From Sphingomonas rosea (GTDB lineage: Bacteria; Pseudomonadota; Alphaproteobacteria; Sphingomonadales; Sphingomonadaceae): a DNA stretch of 64,000 bases. Below the pieces are notes generated by a model. It saw nothing but the letters and a program-made list of their open reading frames with translations, was not told the origin of the DNA and did no database searches. Where the stretch lies: NCBI RefSeq assembly GCF_039538065.1, contig NZ_BAABBR010000001.1, positions 1,216,501-1,280,500 of the forward strand. Direction: 5' to 3'. Below, piece by piece: positions 17,436-27,357 of the stretch. Position 1 is the first letter of the stretch. Every line of letters starts with the position of its first letter. The translations under genes and the position numbers were made by a program.

Positions 17436-19367
17436 TCAGGCCGCCTTTTCGAAGTCGGCATCCTCGGCGTCCGGGCCGCCCTGGCTGAGGTCGAGCGCGA
17501 AGCGGGTTACCCGCCCCTGCTGATCGGCGACGCCGCCGGGCTTGCTGCGAGCCTTCGCTCTGGGTTTCGGAGCTGCCTTCTTGACCGGAGCGGCGGTGCG
17601 GCGCGCAGGCTGGCCCGCGGCGACAACCTTGGCCGCGGCGACCGCGCCCTCCAGCTGGAAATAGCCAATGCTCGCCTGGAGTTCGCCCGCCTGCTGCGCC
17701 AGAAGCTCGGACGTGGTCGAAATCTGCTCGGACGCGCCGGCATTCTGCTGGGTTACCTGGTCGAGCTGCTGGATCGCCTCGTTGATCTGCGAAGCGCCGA
17801 TGTCCTGCTCGCGGCAGGCGGAGCTGATCTCGAGCACCAGTTCCGCGGTCCGGCGGATATCGGGCACCAGCTTGGCCAGCATTTCGCCCGCGTCGGCCGC
17901 GGCCTTCAGCGTGTCGCCCGAGACCGAGCTGATCTCGGCGGCCGCGCTCTGGCTGCGTTCGGCAAGCTTGCGGACTTCGGATGCCACCACCGCGAAGCCG
18001 CGGCCATGCTCGCCCGCCCGCGCCGCCTCGACCGCCGCGTTGAGCGCGAGGAGGTCGGTCTGGCGCGCAATCTCCTGCACGATGCTGATCTTCTCGGCGA
18101 TCGTGCGCATCGCCTGCACCGCCTTTTCGACCGCAACCCCGCTCGCCTCGGCGTCGCGGGCGGACTGGCGCGCCATCTTCTCGGTCTGGGCGGCGTTGTC
18201 GGCATTCTGGCGGATGTTGGCGGCCATCTCCTCCATCGAGGCCGAGGCCTGCTCGGTCGCCGCCGCCTGCTCGGTCGCGCCCTGCGAGACCTGCTCGGAG
18301 CTGCTCGACAGCTGCTGGCTTCCGGCCGACACGCTGTAGGAGGCGGCCGTCACGTCGCCGACCACCGACCTCAGGCTGTCGACCAGCGCGTTGACCGAAT
18401 CCTTCATCTTGGCATGGTCGCCGTCGCACTCGATCTCGACCCGTTCGGTCAGGTCACCGGTGCTGACCCGGTCAAGGACGCGATTGCCCTCGAGGATGGG
18501 AACCAGGATGGCGTCGAGCATCGCGTTGATGCCCGCCACGAGCTGCGCGAAATTGCCGACGAAGCGGCGGTCTTCGCCGCGTTCGGCAAGATTGCCCGCG
18601 GTTGCCGCGTCGATCAGCCGCCCGATCTCATGCGTGATGTCGCGCAGATTGCCGCGCAGCGTCTCGACAGTCTCGTTGATGAAGGCCTTCTTGCCCGGGA
18701 ACTGCTCGAGCGGCGCATCGAAATCGCCCTCGCCGAAGGCCTTCATGCAGGCCATGGCCTTCTTCTTCACCGCGATGTGCGCGGCGACCATCTCGTTGAT
18801 GCCGCGCGCGACGATCCCGAAATCGCCCTTGAACTTCTCGGCGGGCACGAAGACGTCGATATCGCCCTTCTCGTGCTCGGCGGCCATGTGGCGCATCTCG
18901 GCGATGATGCCCTTCAAGTTCCCGCGAAGCGTCTCGATCGTGTCGTTGATGAAGGCCTTCTTGCCCGGAAGCTGCTCCATCGGCGCCTCGAAATTGCCCT
19001 CGCTGAACTCCTTGATGCAGGCCATCGCCATCTTCTTGACCGCGATGTGGGCGGCGACGAGTTCGTTGGTCCGGCGGGCGATGACGGCGGCCTTGCCGGC
19101 GAACTGCTCGACCGGAACGACGACCTCGATGTCGCCGCGGGCATGCTCGTCGTGCACATGGGCAATCGCCACGTCGAGCGCGTCGATCGGTTGGACCGCG
19201 CGGTCGAGCAGCCGGTTCACGGCCGCGAGCAGCTCCTGGGTCGCGCGATTGGCGCCTTGGCCGTGGGCGCGCTCGGCTATGTCTCCACGCGCCATGGCTG
19301 CTTCCAGCCGGACGAGTTCCGCCTGGACGATGCCCGCATTCACGCCGCCAAACCATTCAAGTGACAT
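17436..19367 (-). CDS. Soluble poly-HAMP chemoreceptor (two 90-residue units)
   Basis: A 643-residue tandem paralogue of the downstream receptor. It has the same leader plan, two 90-residue units (residues 106-285), a HAMP-like [10 protein letters not shown] segment and an MCP signalling hairpin ([18 protein letters not shown]) almost identical in residues and bases to the neighbour. It lacks one repeat unit and the [14 protein letters not shown] segment present in the larger copy. No membrane helix. Both end in a similar acidic tail ([12 protein letters not shown] against [13 protein letters not shown]). It probably arose with its neighbour by tandem duplication and shares CheA/CheW. Confidence 0.92.
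   Translation of the reverse strand: MSLEWFGGVNAGIVQAELVRLEAAMARGDIAERAHGQGANRATQELLAAVNRLLDRAVQPIDALDVAIAHVHDEHARGDIEVVVPVEQFAGKAAVIARRTNELVAAHIAVKKMAMACIKEFSEGNFEAPMEQLPGKKAFINDTIETLRGNLKGIIAEMRHMAAEHEKGDIDVFVPAEKFKGDFGIVARGINEMVAAHIAVKKKAMACMKAFGEGDFDAPLEQFPGKKAFINETVETLRGNLRDITHEIGRLIDAATAGNLAERGEDRRFVGNFAQLVAGINAMLDAILVPILEGNRVLDRVSTGDLTERVEIECDGDHAKMKDSVNALVDSLRSVVGDVTAASYSVSAGSQQLSSSSEQVSQGATEQAAATEQASASMEEMAANIRQNADNAAQTEKMARQSARDAEASGVAVEKAVQAMRTIAEKISIVQEIARQTDLLALNAAVEAARAGEHGRGFAVVASEVRKLAERSQSAAAEISSVSGDTLKAAADAGEMLAKLVPDIRRTAELVLEISSACREQDIGASQINEAIQQLDQVTQQNAGASEQISTTSELLAQQAGELQASIGYFQLEGAVAAAKVVAAGQPARRTAAPVKKAAPKPRAKARSKPGGVADQQGRVTRFALDLSQGGPDAEDADFEKAA
18513..19052 (-). 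repeat. Two tandem 270-bp coding repeats (90-residue HAMP-pair units)
   Basis: Residues 106-195 and 196-285 of the second receptor, again starting at AHIAVKK, with the final unit ending in the divergent [11 protein letters not shown] form. They correspond to the first (or second) and last units of the neighbouring receptor. Confidence 0.85.
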
Positions 19368-19407
19368 CGTCTATCGCCTTTCGATGATGGTGCCGCGCAG
19401 CCTCTTC

Positions 19408-19917
19408 CTAGGCCGCCGCCGACAGGTCCGGGACGGCGTGGTTGCCGAGCAGCGGGTCGAAGATCGCGCCGAGATCGGGAAGGACGATCACGCCATCGTC
19501 GCGCCGGACCATCGCGCGCAGATAGTCGCGCCGCCAGCGCAGGCCGACCGCAGGCGCAGGCTCGCTCGCCTCGCGACGCAGGGTCGCGACCTCGTGCACC
19601 TTGTCGGTCCGGATCCCGATCTGGATCGCTCCGTTGCCCGTTGCGAGCTCGATCACCACGATCCGGCTGTCGACGGTCGGCTCGGTCGCCGGAAAGCCGA
19701 ACGCCGGTCGAAGGTCTGCGATGGGGATGATCTTGCCGCGGAAGTTGACCACGCTGCCGACCAGCGGGTTGGCGCCCGGCACGGCTGTCTCGGGCAGGAG
19801 GTCGAGGATCTCGCGCACCAGCACGGCCTCGACCGCGAAGGTCTCCGAATGGAGATCGAAGGTCAGGACCTCGAGCTCGCCCGCCGGTCCCCAGTTGATG
19901 TCGTTGGCTTGGTCCAT
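19408..19917 (-). CDS. cheW: CheW coupling protein (proximal copy)
   Basis: A 169-residue CheW domain: VLTFDLHSETFAVEAVLVREILD, then VVNFRGKIIPIADLRPAFGF and a C-terminal RDDGVIVLPDLGAIFD segment. It bridges CheA and receptors. It is 3 bp after cheA and about 40 bp before the two-unit MCP. It has a ten-residue N-terminal extension relative to the other CheW and differs at many interface positions. Confidence 0.95.
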   Translation of the reverse strand: MDQANDINWGPAGELEVLTFDLHSETFAVEAVLVREILDLLPETAVPGANPLVGSVVNFRGKIIPIADLRPAFGFPATEPTVDSRIVVIELATGNGAIQIGIRTDKVHEVATLRREASEPAPAVGLRWRRDYLRAMVRRDDGVIVLPDLGAIFDPLLGNHAVPDLSAAA

Positions 19918-19920
19918 GGG

Positions 19921-21888
19921 TCAGGCGACGGCGCGAAGCCGCTCCTCTTGCTGCTGGCCGAGGGCGAGAAGCTGGGCGACGTCGAGGATCAGCGCGACAT
20001 TGCCGTCCCCGAGGATCGTCGCCCCGGCGAAGATCGCGACGTCACTGTGAACCGGGCTCATCGGCTTGATCACCGTCTGGTGGCTGCCGATGATCTGGTC
20101 GACGACGAGGCCGATGCGGTCGGTGCCGGTCGAGATGATCACGATCTTCTGGTGCGGGTCGGGGGCGCTGTTGCCGCCGAACAATTCGCGCAGCCGCATG
20201 AACGGGACCAGTTGGTCGCGCAGGGTGATGAGGCTGCGCCCGCGCGAGCGCTGATCCTCCTCGGTGCTGAGCTCGATGCACTCCTCGACCGCCGACAGCG
20301 GAATGACATAGCGGGCGGCACCGACGCGGATCAGCAGCCCGTCGATAATCGCGAGCGTCAGCGGGATGCGCAGCGAGATGACCGAGCCTTCGCCCGCGCT
20401 GCTCGCAACGTCGATCGTGCCCCGCAGGCTCTCGATCGTCCGCTTGACCACGTCCATGCCGACCCCGCGCCCCGACAGGCTCGTCACCTGCTGCGCGGTC
20501 GAGAAGCCGGGATGGAAGATCATCTGCAGGAGTTCGTGATCGCTCGCCGCCTGGCCGGGTTGGAGGAGGCCCTGTGCCTCGGCCTTGGCACGGACCCGGC
20601 CGAGGTCGATCCCGCGCCCGTCGTCGCGGATTTCGATGATCACCTCTCCGCCCGCCTGCCTGGCCGACAGCCGGACCTCGCCGGTCGGCGCCTTGCCGGC
20701 GGCCGCGCGCTCGTCGGCGCTTTCCAGCCCATGGTCGCAGCTGTTGCGGATGAGGTGGATCATCGGATCCGCCAGCCGTTCCATTACCGTCTTGTCGACC
20801 TCGGTGGTCTCGCCTTCGGTGACGAGCTCGATCGCCTTGCCGGTGTCGCGCGCAAGGTCGTGGACCAGCCGGCGGAAGCGGCCGAACAGGCTTGAGACGG
20901 GCACCATCCGCAGCACCATCATCGTGTCGCGAAGTTCGCCCGCGAGCCGCTCGATGTCCTCGGAGATGGCATGCAGCGTCTGGTTGGCGGCGCCCGCCCC
21001 GCCCTGCGCGAGCTGCGACAGGCGGCTCTGGACGATGACCAGCTCGCCGACCCGGTCCATCAGGAGGTCGAGCCGCTCGGCCGGCACGCGGACGGTGTCG
21101 CTCGGCTTGCCGGCCGGTGCGCCCGCATCATTGGCGGGTCGCGGATCGTCGCCCGGGCGCGATGGCGCGGTGGGATCCTCGGCGGCGGCGACCGGCGCGT
21201 TCGCAGCGTCTCCGCCCAAGGGCTCGAGGCTCAGCTCCATTTCGTCCATCACGAAGATGAAGACGTCCTCGATGTCGGCGAGCGCGATGTCGCCGTGAAG
21301 CTCGACCTCCCAGCCGATGTGGCATTCGGTCGGCACCAGCTCGGCGAGCGGTGGAATGCGGTCGGTGAGCGCGGTGATCCGGCACTCACCCAGCGCCCGC
21401 AATTCGTCGAGCAGGATGAGCGGGTTGGTGCCGTTCGCCATCGCATCGACCGGAAGCCGGAAGACCAGCCGCCATCCGGCCTCCGCCGCCTGCGCCGGAG
21501 CGCCGCCCGCCGGAGCTTCCTCGAGGACGACCCGCAGGCGTTCGAGGATCGCATCCCCGGCTGCGCCGCCTTCCCCGCTCTGGTCGGTGAGCAAGGTCCG
21601 CATATGGTCCTGCGCCGCAAGCACCACCGCGACCAGGTCGCGGGTCGCGGGCACCTGCCGCTTGCGGACCCGGTCGAACGCCGTCTCGCAATGGTGGGTG
21701 AAGCCGGCAAGCGCATCGAAGCCGAACATCGCCCCCGAGCCCTTGAGCGTGTGCAGCCCGCGGAAGACCGCGTCGATCAGGTCGCGATCGTCGAGCCGAT
21801 GATCGAGATCGAGCAACGCCTGCTCGACCTGGTCGAGGAGCTCGTTCGCCTCGGTCAGGAAGGCGGCGATGGGATCGTTTGCGCTCAC
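19921..21888 (-). CDS. cheA: Chemotaxis histidine kinase CheA
   Basis: A 655-residue kinase with the expected order: P1 phosphotransfer domain with His46 in RGLHTLKGSGAMFG, a degenerate P2-like region (about 140-250), P3 dimerisation, P4 ATPase with the N-box HLIRNSCDHGLE, DDGRGID and GRGVGMDVV, and a C-terminal CheW-like P5. The GTG at 21888 overlaps the cheY stop (GTGA) and gives the natural P1 start; the upstream frame is antisense to nothing useful. It phosphorylates CheY and CheB in response to receptor state. Confidence 0.97.
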   Translation of the reverse strand: MSANDPIAAFLTEANELLDQVEQALLDLDHRLDDRDLIDAVFRGLHTLKGSGAMFGFDALAGFTHHCETAFDRVRKRQVPATRDLVAVVLAAQDHMRTLLTDQSGEGGAAGDAILERLRVVLEEAPAGGAPAQAAEAGWRLVFRLPVDAMANGTNPLILLDELRALGECRITALTDRIPPLAELVPTECHIGWEVELHGDIALADIEDVFIFVMDEMELSLEPLGGDAANAPVAAAEDPTAPSRPGDDPRPANDAGAPAGKPSDTVRVPAERLDLLMDRVGELVIVQSRLSQLAQGGAGAANQTLHAISEDIERLAGELRDTMMVLRMVPVSSLFGRFRRLVHDLARDTGKAIELVTEGETTEVDKTVMERLADPMIHLIRNSCDHGLESADERAAAGKAPTGEVRLSARQAGGEVIIEIRDDGRGIDLGRVRAKAEAQGLLQPGQAASDHELLQMIFHPGFSTAQQVTSLSGRGVGMDVVKRTIESLRGTIDVASSAGEGSVISLRIPLTLAIIDGLLIRVGAARYVIPLSAVEECIELSTEEDQRSRGRSLITLRDQLVPFMRLRELFGGNSAPDPHQKIVIISTGTDRIGLVVDQIIGSHQTVIKPMSPVHSDVAIFAGATILGDGNVALILDVAQLLALGQQQEERLRAVA

Positions 21889-22253
21889 CGGCCCAGCACC
21901 TTGCGCGCGACCCGGATCAGCTGGTCGGCGACGAACGGCTTGACCAGCCAGCCCGTCGCGCCTGCGGCCTTGGCCTCCTGCTTCATCGCATCGGCGCTCT
22001 CGGTGGTCAGGAAGATGATCGGCGTCCCGCATTGCGCGGGATCGCGGCGCAGCTCGCGGATCATCGTCAGCCCGTCCATGTTGGGCATGTTCTGGTCGGT
22101 GATGATCAGGTCGAATCGGGTCGCGCGCGACTTGTTGAGCCCGTCGAGCCCGTCGCTCGCCTCGGTGACGCTGTAGCCTGCGCCCGTCAGCGCCAGCTTG
22201 ATCGCCATCCGCAGGCTCGGCGAATCGTCGACGGTGAGGATCGAGGCGCTCAT
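21885..22253 (-). CDS. cheY: CheY-type single-domain response regulator
   Basis: 122 residues with Asp9/Asp10, the phospho-acceptor Asp53 in ITDQNMPNMDG, a LTTES switch segment and Lys104 in VKPF. CheY-P binds the flagellar motor switch. The ATG overlaps the stop of the STAS gene (ATGA), and its stop overlaps cheA, so STAS, CheY and CheA are coupled. An ATG at 22271 is possible but would extend into the STAS gene. Confidence 0.95.
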   Translation of the reverse strand: MSASILTVDDSPSLRMAIKLALTGAGYSVTEASDGLDGLNKSRATRFDLIITDQNMPNMDGLTMIRELRRDPAQCGTPIIFLTTESADAMKQEAKAAGATGWLVKPFVADQLIRVARKVLGR

Positions 22254-22546
22254 TGCGCGGCTCCGGCGCACCAGAAGTCGCGGTCGGCGTCGATGAAGCC
22301 GGCGCGGACCAGCAGGCCCTCCACCGTCTCCGGCACCGCCGATCCCAGCCGCAACTGCTTGCCCTGCTCGGCGGCATGGACCCGCGCCGCGGTCACGATC
22401 TGGAGGAAGCTCAGATCGAGTTCGCCCACCTCCGCGAGGTCGAGTGCGACCTCGTCATACTGCGCCAGCGCGTCGCCGACCGCGTCCGCGAACGCCCCCG
22501 CGGTCACGACCGTCACCGAAGCCGGTACCTTCACAACCTTCGTCAC
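22250..22546 (-). CDS. STAS-domain protein, first gene of the chemotaxis operon
   Basis: This 98-residue protein starts at a GTG with GAGGGA a few bases upstream; the larger frame to 23611 is antisense to moaA. The core VALDLAEVGELDLSFLQIV is the STAS (anti-sigma antagonist-like) fold, with Ser in the loop where SpoIIAA-type proteins are phosphorylated. STAS genes head che operons in several alphaproteobacteria; the role is not settled. It could be a partner-switch input or a scaffold. Confidence 0.85.
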   Translation of the reverse strand: MTKVVKVPASVTVVTAGAFADAVGDALAQYDEVALDLAEVGELDLSFLQIVTAARVHAAEQGKQLRLGSAVPETVEGLLVRAGFIDADRDFWCAGAAQ

Positions 22547-22696
22547 GCGTCCCTCGCAAAGTCGTCGAAGACGTTCCCCTTGCGAATAGTAGAGCGATCG
22601 GGCGACCTCCCCGCCGAGCGACGCAAATATCCCGCCCGCCCCGAGCGCTCGCGTGCTAGGCTCGTGCCCGTGAGCAAGGAGGCAGCAGGCAGCGCG

Positions 22697-23674
22697 ATGG
22701 TCGATGGCCACGGGAGGCGCATCAGCTACGTCCGCCTGTCGGTGACCGACCGCTGCGACCTGCGCTGCCGCTATTGCATGGCCGAGCGCATGACCTTCGC
22801 GCCGCGGCCCGACCTCCTCACGATCGACGAACTGGCAAAGCTCGGCGACCTGCTCGTCGAGCGCGGCGTGACCCGGATCCGCCTCACCGGGGGCGAGCCG
22901 CTGGTCCGGCCGGGCATCGTCGACCTCGTCCGCGCGCTCGGCCGCCGGATCGGCGCGGGACTCGAGGAAGTGACCCTCACGACCAACGGCACGCAGCTGG
23001 CTTCGCTCGCGGGGCCGCTGCGCGACGCGGGCGTCCGGCGGATCAACGTCAGCCTCGACACGCTCGACCCCGACCGCTTCCGCCACATCGCCCGGCGCGA
23101 CGCGCTCGGACCCGTGCTCGAGGGCATCGCCGCCGCCCGCCGCGCGGGGCTCGCCATCAAGATCAACATGGTGGCGCTGCGCGGCCTCAACGAGGCCGAG
23201 ATCCCCGCCATGCTGCGGTGGTGCGCGGGCGAGGGCCACGACCTCACCCTCATCGAGACCATGCCGCTCGGCACGGTCGCCGACGACCGCACCGACCATT
23301 ACCTCCCGCTCGATCAGGTCCGGCGGCGGCTCGAGCGGGACTTTACGCTCTCCCCGAGCCTGCACCGCACCGGCGGCCCCGCGCGCTACTATCAGGTCGC
23401 CGAACTCGGCTGCCGGATCGGCTTCATCACGCCGTTGAGCGCCAATTTCTGCGACAGCTGCAACCGCATCCGGATCGCCGCGACCGGCACCGTCTACGGC
23501 TGCCTCGGCCACGACCAGAAGGTCGAGCTTCGCGATCTCCTCCGTGGCGGGGACGAGGAGGCCGCGAAGGCCGCGCTCGACCGGCTGGTCGCCGGCAAGC
23601 CGCGGGCCCACGACTTCCGGATCGACGCGCCCGCCCCCGCCGTCTCACGCCACATGAGCGTCACCGGCGGCTGA
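22697..23674 (+). CDS. moaA: GTP 3',8-cyclase MoaA
   Basis: A radical-SAM enzyme that starts molybdenum-cofactor synthesis from GTP. The N-terminal CDLRCRYC cluster motif, LRLTGGEP, TTNGTQL and NVSLDTLD are seen, the second [4Fe-4S] cluster is in FCDSCNRIR ... GCLGH, and the protein ends with the conserved Gly-Gly. The ATG chosen has AGGAGG about 14 bases upstream; a GTG at 22670 is an alternative. 325 residues is normal. It is divergent from the chemotaxis operon and followed after 8 bp by the permease. Confidence 0.95.
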   Translation: MVDGHGRRISYVRLSVTDRCDLRCRYCMAERMTFAPRPDLLTIDELAKLGDLLVERGVTRIRLTGGEPLVRPGIVDLVRALGRRIGAGLEEVTLTTNGTQLASLAGPLRDAGVRRINVSLDTLDPDRFRHIARRDALGPVLEGIAAARRAGLAIKINMVALRGLNEAEIPAMLRWCAGEGHDLTLIETMPLGTVADDRTDHYLPLDQVRRRLERDFTLSPSLHRTGGPARYYQVAELGCRIGFITPLSANFCDSCNRIRIAATGTVYGCLGHDQKVELRDLLRGGDEEAAKAALDRLVAGKPRAHDFRIDAPAPAVSRHMSVTGG

Positions 23675-23682
23675 CCGAGGCG

Positions 23683-24417
23683 GTGGACCAGGAGCTGATC
23701 CTCGCCGTCTGCATGGGCGTCGGCGCTGCACTCTATTCGAGCGTCGGACATGGCGGCGCCTCGGCCTATCTCGCGCTGATGGCCCTGTTCGGGGTCGCGC
23801 CGGCGACCATGAAGCCGACCGCCCTCGTCCTCAACCTGCTGGTCGCCTCGCTCGGAGCGCTCCGCTACCTGCGCGCCGGCCTGTTCCGCTGGCGGACCCT
23901 GTGGCCGTTCCTGCTCGGCGCCATGCCTTTCGCCTTCCTCGGCGGCGCGCTGAAGCTTCCGGGCGAATGGTATCGGCCGCTGGTCGGCCTCGTCCTCCTC
24001 TTCTCCGCCGCCCGCCTCCTCTGGCCGCGCGAGATCCGGGCACTGCGCGAGACCCGCGATCCGCCAATTCCGCTCGCCATCCTGATCGGCGCGGGGATCG
24101 GTTTCCTCTCGGGCCTGACGGGCACCGGCGGCGGCATCTTCCTCTCGCCCTTGCTCCTGTTCATGGCGTGGAGCGCGCCCAAGCCCACCTCGGGCGTCGC
24201 CGCAGTCTTCATCCTCGCCAATTCGGCCGCCGGACTCCTCGGCAATCTTTCGAGCACAGGCGAGCTTCCCGACGCCCTGCCCCTCTATGCAGGAAGCGTG
24301 CTCGTCGGCGCGCTGGTCGGCACCACGCTCGGGATCCGCCTGCCCGCGCCGCTGGTGCTCAAATCGCTGGGGCTTGTCCTCGTCGTCGCCGGCACCAAGC
24401 TCCTCGGCCTCTTCTAG
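23683..24417 (+). CDS. TauE/SafE-family sulfite/anion exporter-like permease
   Basis: A 244-residue, highly hydrophobic protein with about seven to eight membrane helices. Repeated half-motifs [16 protein letters not shown] and [16 protein letters not shown] mark the two TauE/SafE halves. The GTG has GAGG just upstream, and moaA ends 8 bp earlier. Members move sulfite, sulfoacetate or related anions, and in this setting an oxyanion role such as molybdate or a sulfur compound is only a guess. It meets moeA tail to tail with a 4-bp overlap. Confidence 0.85.
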   Translation: MDQELILAVCMGVGAALYSSVGHGGASAYLALMALFGVAPATMKPTALVLNLLVASLGALRYLRAGLFRWRTLWPFLLGAMPFAFLGGALKLPGEWYRPLVGLVLLFSAARLLWPREIRALRETRDPPIPLAILIGAGIGFLSGLTGTGGGIFLSPLLLFMAWSAPKPTSGVAAVFILANSAAGLLGNLSSTGELPDALPLYAGSVLVGALVGTTLGIRLPAPLVLKSLGLVLVVAGTKLLGLF

Positions 24418-25601
24418 AAGTCGAGCACCGGCACCATCGTCCCCGCCGGCACCGGCGCGGTCCCCGGCGCAAGGCGAATGAGCAGCTCGGCCTGCGCCAG
24501 CGCCAGCTGCGCCCCGCTGTCCTGCTGCCCGAGCAGCTTTACCGCGCCATCCTCGAGCACCGCGCGCGCGAAAGTCTCGCGTGGCCCCGTCGCCTCGAGC
24601 GCGCGCCCGAGCGGTGCCATCCGCCAGCGCAGCGCGTCCCGCGGCTCGCCACCGCTCAAGCCCCGCAGCAGGGGCAACAGGAACAATCGCGCGGTCACCA
24701 GCGCCGAGGTCGGATTGCCCGGCAGCCCCAGCACCAGCCGGTGCCCAACGCGGCCCAGCCACACCGGCTTGCCCGGCTTGATCGCGACCTTCGAGAAGAT
24801 GAGGTCGAGCCCGATTTCGGCGAACATCGTCTTGGCATAATCGCGCTCGCCCACCGACGCGCCGCCGGTGACCACCACGAGGTTCGCCTCCGCCAGCGCC
24901 GCCGCAGCCCCTTCGCGCAAGGCTGCCGGATCGTCCCGCAGGCGCCGCTGCCCCGCCACCAATCCGCCGGCTTCCGCGACCAGCGCGGCGAGCGCGACCG
25001 AAATGCTGTCCGGGATCTGTCCCCTCGCGGCGCGCGCGCGGCCGGGCTCGGCAAGCTCGTCACCCGTCGCGATCAGCCCGACCCGCGGACGCCGCCCGAC
25101 CGTGACTTCGCCCACATCGCCCGCCGCCGCCGCGACGAGGTTACGGGGGTCAAGCCGCGTCCCCGCGGCGAGCAGCAGGTCGCCGGTGCGGAAGTCCGAT
25201 CCCGCCACGCGGATGAAGCGCGCCGCGCCCGGCCGCTCGTCGAACAAGGCCCGGTCGCCCTCGCGCCGGACCTGCTCCTGCATCACCACCCGGTCGGCCC
25301 CCGCCGGGACCGGCGCCCCGGTAAAGATCCGCATCGCCGCGCCGGGTGGGAGCGAAGCCACCGGACCACCGCCCGCCGCCGACTCGCCCGCCACCGGCAA
25401 CGCCGCCGGAAGCGCGGCCAGATCGGCCTCGCGCACCGCGTAGCCGTCCATCGAGGACAAGTCGGCGAAAGGCGCATCGACCATCGCGTGGACCGGCTCG
25501 ACGAGGATCCGCCCCGCCGCCTCGGCAAGGGGTACCGTCTCGCTTCCGAGCGGCCGCGCCGCCCCGGCCAGCAGCGCGAAGGCCGCGTCGAACGAAATCA
25601 T
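24414..25601 (-). CDS. moeA: Molybdopterin molybdenumtransferase MoeA
   Basis: 395 residues with the full MoeA plan: domain start [24 protein letters not shown], the hinge [11 protein letters not shown], a MogA-like domain with [15 protein letters not shown] and the LPGNPTSA motif, then a small beta domain. It inserts molybdate into adenylylated molybdopterin. The ATG overlaps the moaC stop (ATGA). It is the last gene of the moaD-moaE-moaB-moaC-moeA operon. Confidence 0.96.
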   Translation of the reverse strand: MISFDAAFALLAGAARPLGSETVPLAEAAGRILVEPVHAMVDAPFADLSSMDGYAVREADLAALPAALPVAGESAAGGGPVASLPPGAAMRIFTGAPVPAGADRVVMQEQVRREGDRALFDERPGAARFIRVAGSDFRTGDLLLAAGTRLDPRNLVAAAAGDVGEVTVGRRPRVGLIATGDELAEPGRARAARGQIPDSISVALAALVAEAGGLVAGQRRLRDDPAALREGAAAALAEANLVVVTGGASVGERDYAKTMFAEIGLDLIFSKVAIKPGKPVWLGRVGHRLVLGLPGNPTSALVTARLFLLPLLRGLSGGEPRDALRWRMAPLGRALEATGPRETFARAVLEDGAVKLLGQQDSGAQLALAQAELLIRLAPGTAPVPAGTMVPVLDF

Positions 25602-26071
25602 CGCGCCCAGCTGCCCGACTTGCCGCCGGTCTTCGCGACGACCTCCATCCCTTCGATGACCATCGTCCGGTCGATCGCCTTGAGCATGTCGAACAGGGTC
25701 AGGCAGGCGACCGAGACGGCGGTGAGCGCCTCCATCTCGACCCCGGTCACGCCGCTGGTCCGTACCTCGGCCTCGACGCGGAAGCCGGGGAGCGCCGTGT
25801 CCGCCTCGATCCGCACCGCGACATTGGTCAGCGCCAGCGGATGGCAGAGCGGGATGAGCTCGGCGGTGCGCTTGGCCGCCATGATCCCGGCAATCTCCGC
25901 CGTCTGCACCACCATGCCCTTAGGCGTCGTCCCCTCGGCGACCTGCCGCAGGGTCTCGGGCGCGCAGCGCAGCCGGCCATGCGCCACCGCCGTCCGGTCG
26001 GTCACCGCCTTGTCGGTCACATCGACCATCCGCGCCCGTCCGTCCTCGCCAAGATGACTGAGCCCGCTCAT
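25598..26071 (-). CDS. moaC: Cyclic pyranopterin monophosphate synthase MoaC
   Basis: 157 residues, the usual MoaC size. MVDVTDK near residue 15, [20 protein letters not shown] with the conserved ELIPLCHP, and [14 protein letters not shown] are diagnostic; MoaC turns the MoaA product into cPMP. The ATG overlaps the moaB stop by 4 bp and its own stop overlaps moeA. Confidence 0.97.
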   Translation of the reverse strand: MSGLSHLGEDGRARMVDVTDKAVTDRTAVAHGRLRCAPETLRQVAEGTTPKGMVVQTAEIAGIMAAKRTAELIPLCHPLALTNVAVRIEADTALPGFRVEAEVRTSGVTGVEMEALTAVSVACLTLFDMLKAIDRTMVIEGMEVVAKTGGKSGSWAR

Positions 26072-26607
26072 GCCGCGCTCCCGGCGAGGCGCGGGATCAG
26101 CTCGGCGATCGAGCAGGGCCGGTAGCGGCTGTCGAATTCGAACCGGAGCACGTGGTCCCAGGCGTCACGGCACGCCCCGCTCGAGCCAGGCAGGCAGAAG
26201 ATGAAGGTGTCGCCAATCTGTCCCGCGAACGCGCGCGACTGGAGCGTCGAGAGCCCGACGGTCCCGAGGCTGACCTGGTGGAAGACCACCGCAAAGCCAT
26301 CCATCTCGCGCCTGAGGAGCGGCTTCACCGCCTCGGGCGTCACGTCGCGCGGGCTGAACCCGGTGCCGCCCGTCGAGACGATGATGTCGACCGCCCGGTC
26401 CGCCACCCACGCCTGCACCTGCGCCCGGATCGCGGCGACGTCGTCGCGCACGATCGCCTTGCCGGCGAGCTCGTGCCCTGCGCCCGTCAGCCGCTCGGCC
26501 AGCGTCCGGCCCGAACCATCACTCTCCTCGTCGCGAGTGTCCGACACGGTCAGCACCGCAATGCGGAGCGGTAGGAAGGCCCTGCGCTCATCAATCGATC
26601 CGGCCAA
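26068..26607 (-). CDS. moaB: MoaB/Mog-family molybdopterin adenylyltransferase
   Basis: 179 residues with [16 protein letters not shown] at the N-terminus, [16 protein letters not shown] as the molybdopterin-binding loop and [13 protein letters not shown] near the end. This is the MoaB branch; in organisms without MogA it is expected to adenylylate molybdopterin. It follows moaE by 3 bp and overlaps moaC. Confidence 0.95.
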   Translation of the reverse strand: MAGSIDERRAFLPLRIAVLTVSDTRDEESDGSGRTLAERLTGAGHELAGKAIVRDDVAAIRAQVQAWVADRAVDIIVSTGGTGFSPRDVTPEAVKPLLRREMDGFAVVFHQVSLGTVGLSTLQSRAFAGQIGDTFIFCLPGSSGACRDAWDHVLRFEFDSRYRPCSIAELIPRLAGSAA

Positions 26608-26610
26608 ATT

Positions 26611-27057
26611 CTACTCCCATCGCGTCGCGGCGTGCCGGTCGGCCTCGGTCGGCTCGATCCAGCGGCCGCCGCCCGTCGCTTCCTCGCGTTTCCAGAACAC
26701 CGCCTCGGTCTTGAGCCGGTCCATCAGATAATCCGCCGCCTCGAACGCCGCGCGGCGATGCGGTGCGGCCGCCGCGACCCAGACGATTGGCTCTCCCGGA
26801 CCGATCAGCCCGCAGCGATGCACGACCTCGATCCCGCTGACCTCGAACCGGGCCGCGCCCGCCGCCGCGATCGCCTCGAGCGAGACCGCCGTCCGCAGCG
26901 GATGATGCTCGAGCAGCAACCCCGTGACGTCGCCGCCGCGCACGAGCCCGGTGAAGGTCACCACCGCCCCGGCCTCCTCGCCGAGCCGCGCCAGGAAATC
27001 GCGATACAGCGCTTCGGGCGAGAACGGCCCGTCGATGAGCGTGGCGCGGGCCGTCAC
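26611..27057 (-). CDS. moaE: Molybdopterin synthase large subunit MoaE
   Basis: 148 residues. FTGLVRGGDVTGLLLEHHP, HRCGLIGPGEPIVWVAAAAP and the catalytic-lysine segment LKTEAVFWKRE are standard MoaE features. It combines with thiocarboxylated MoaD to convert cPMP to molybdopterin. The GTG begins directly after the moaD stop with no gap, in keeping with 1:1 production. Confidence 0.96.
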   Translation of the reverse strand: MTARATLIDGPFSPEALYRDFLARLGEEAGAVVTFTGLVRGGDVTGLLLEHHPLRTAVSLEAIAAAGAARFEVSGIEVVHRCGLIGPGEPIVWVAAAAPHRRAAFEAADYLMDRLKTEAVFWKREEATGGGRWIEPTEADRHAATRWE

Positions 27058-27306
27058 TCAGCCCCCCGAAACCGGCGGCCAGAATTCGACCGCGTCGTCG
27101 GGCCCGATCATGTCGTCCTCACCGGCGAGTGTGTCGCGGACCCAGGCCTTCGCGCGCGACGCCGACAGTTCGCCGGCCATCCCCAGCCGTTCGGCCGCCA
27201 GCCGTTCCCGAAGCCCGCCCAGGCTCACGCCGCCCTTCGGCACTTCCACCTCGAGGTGGCGCCCCATGGCGTCGGCGAGCAGCCCATAGAAGGAGACGCG
27301 GGTCAT
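27058..27306 (-). CDS. moaD: Molybdopterin synthase small subunit MoaD
   Basis: 82 residues with a ubiquitin-like fold ending in VEFWPPVSGG; the terminal Gly-Gly is activated to a thiocarboxylate. It is the first gene of the minus-strand Mo-cofactor operon. Only about 50 bp separate its start from the flgL stop, so the promoter is either short or within the end of flgL. Confidence 0.95.
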   Translation of the reverse strand: MTRVSFYGLLADAMGRHLEVEVPKGGVSLGGLRERLAAERLGMAGELSASRAKAWVRDTLAGEDDMIGPDDAVEFWPPVSGG

Positions 27307-27357
27307 CGCCTCCGAGGTCGCGCGCTCCTACGCCCGCGTCAACCGCTTGGAAGACCT

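Noticed and set aside
16263-19052. Regular 270-bp repeats as a CRISPR or satellite array
   Set aside because: The repeats are in frame, code for HAMP-like units, and have no short repeat/spacer structure.
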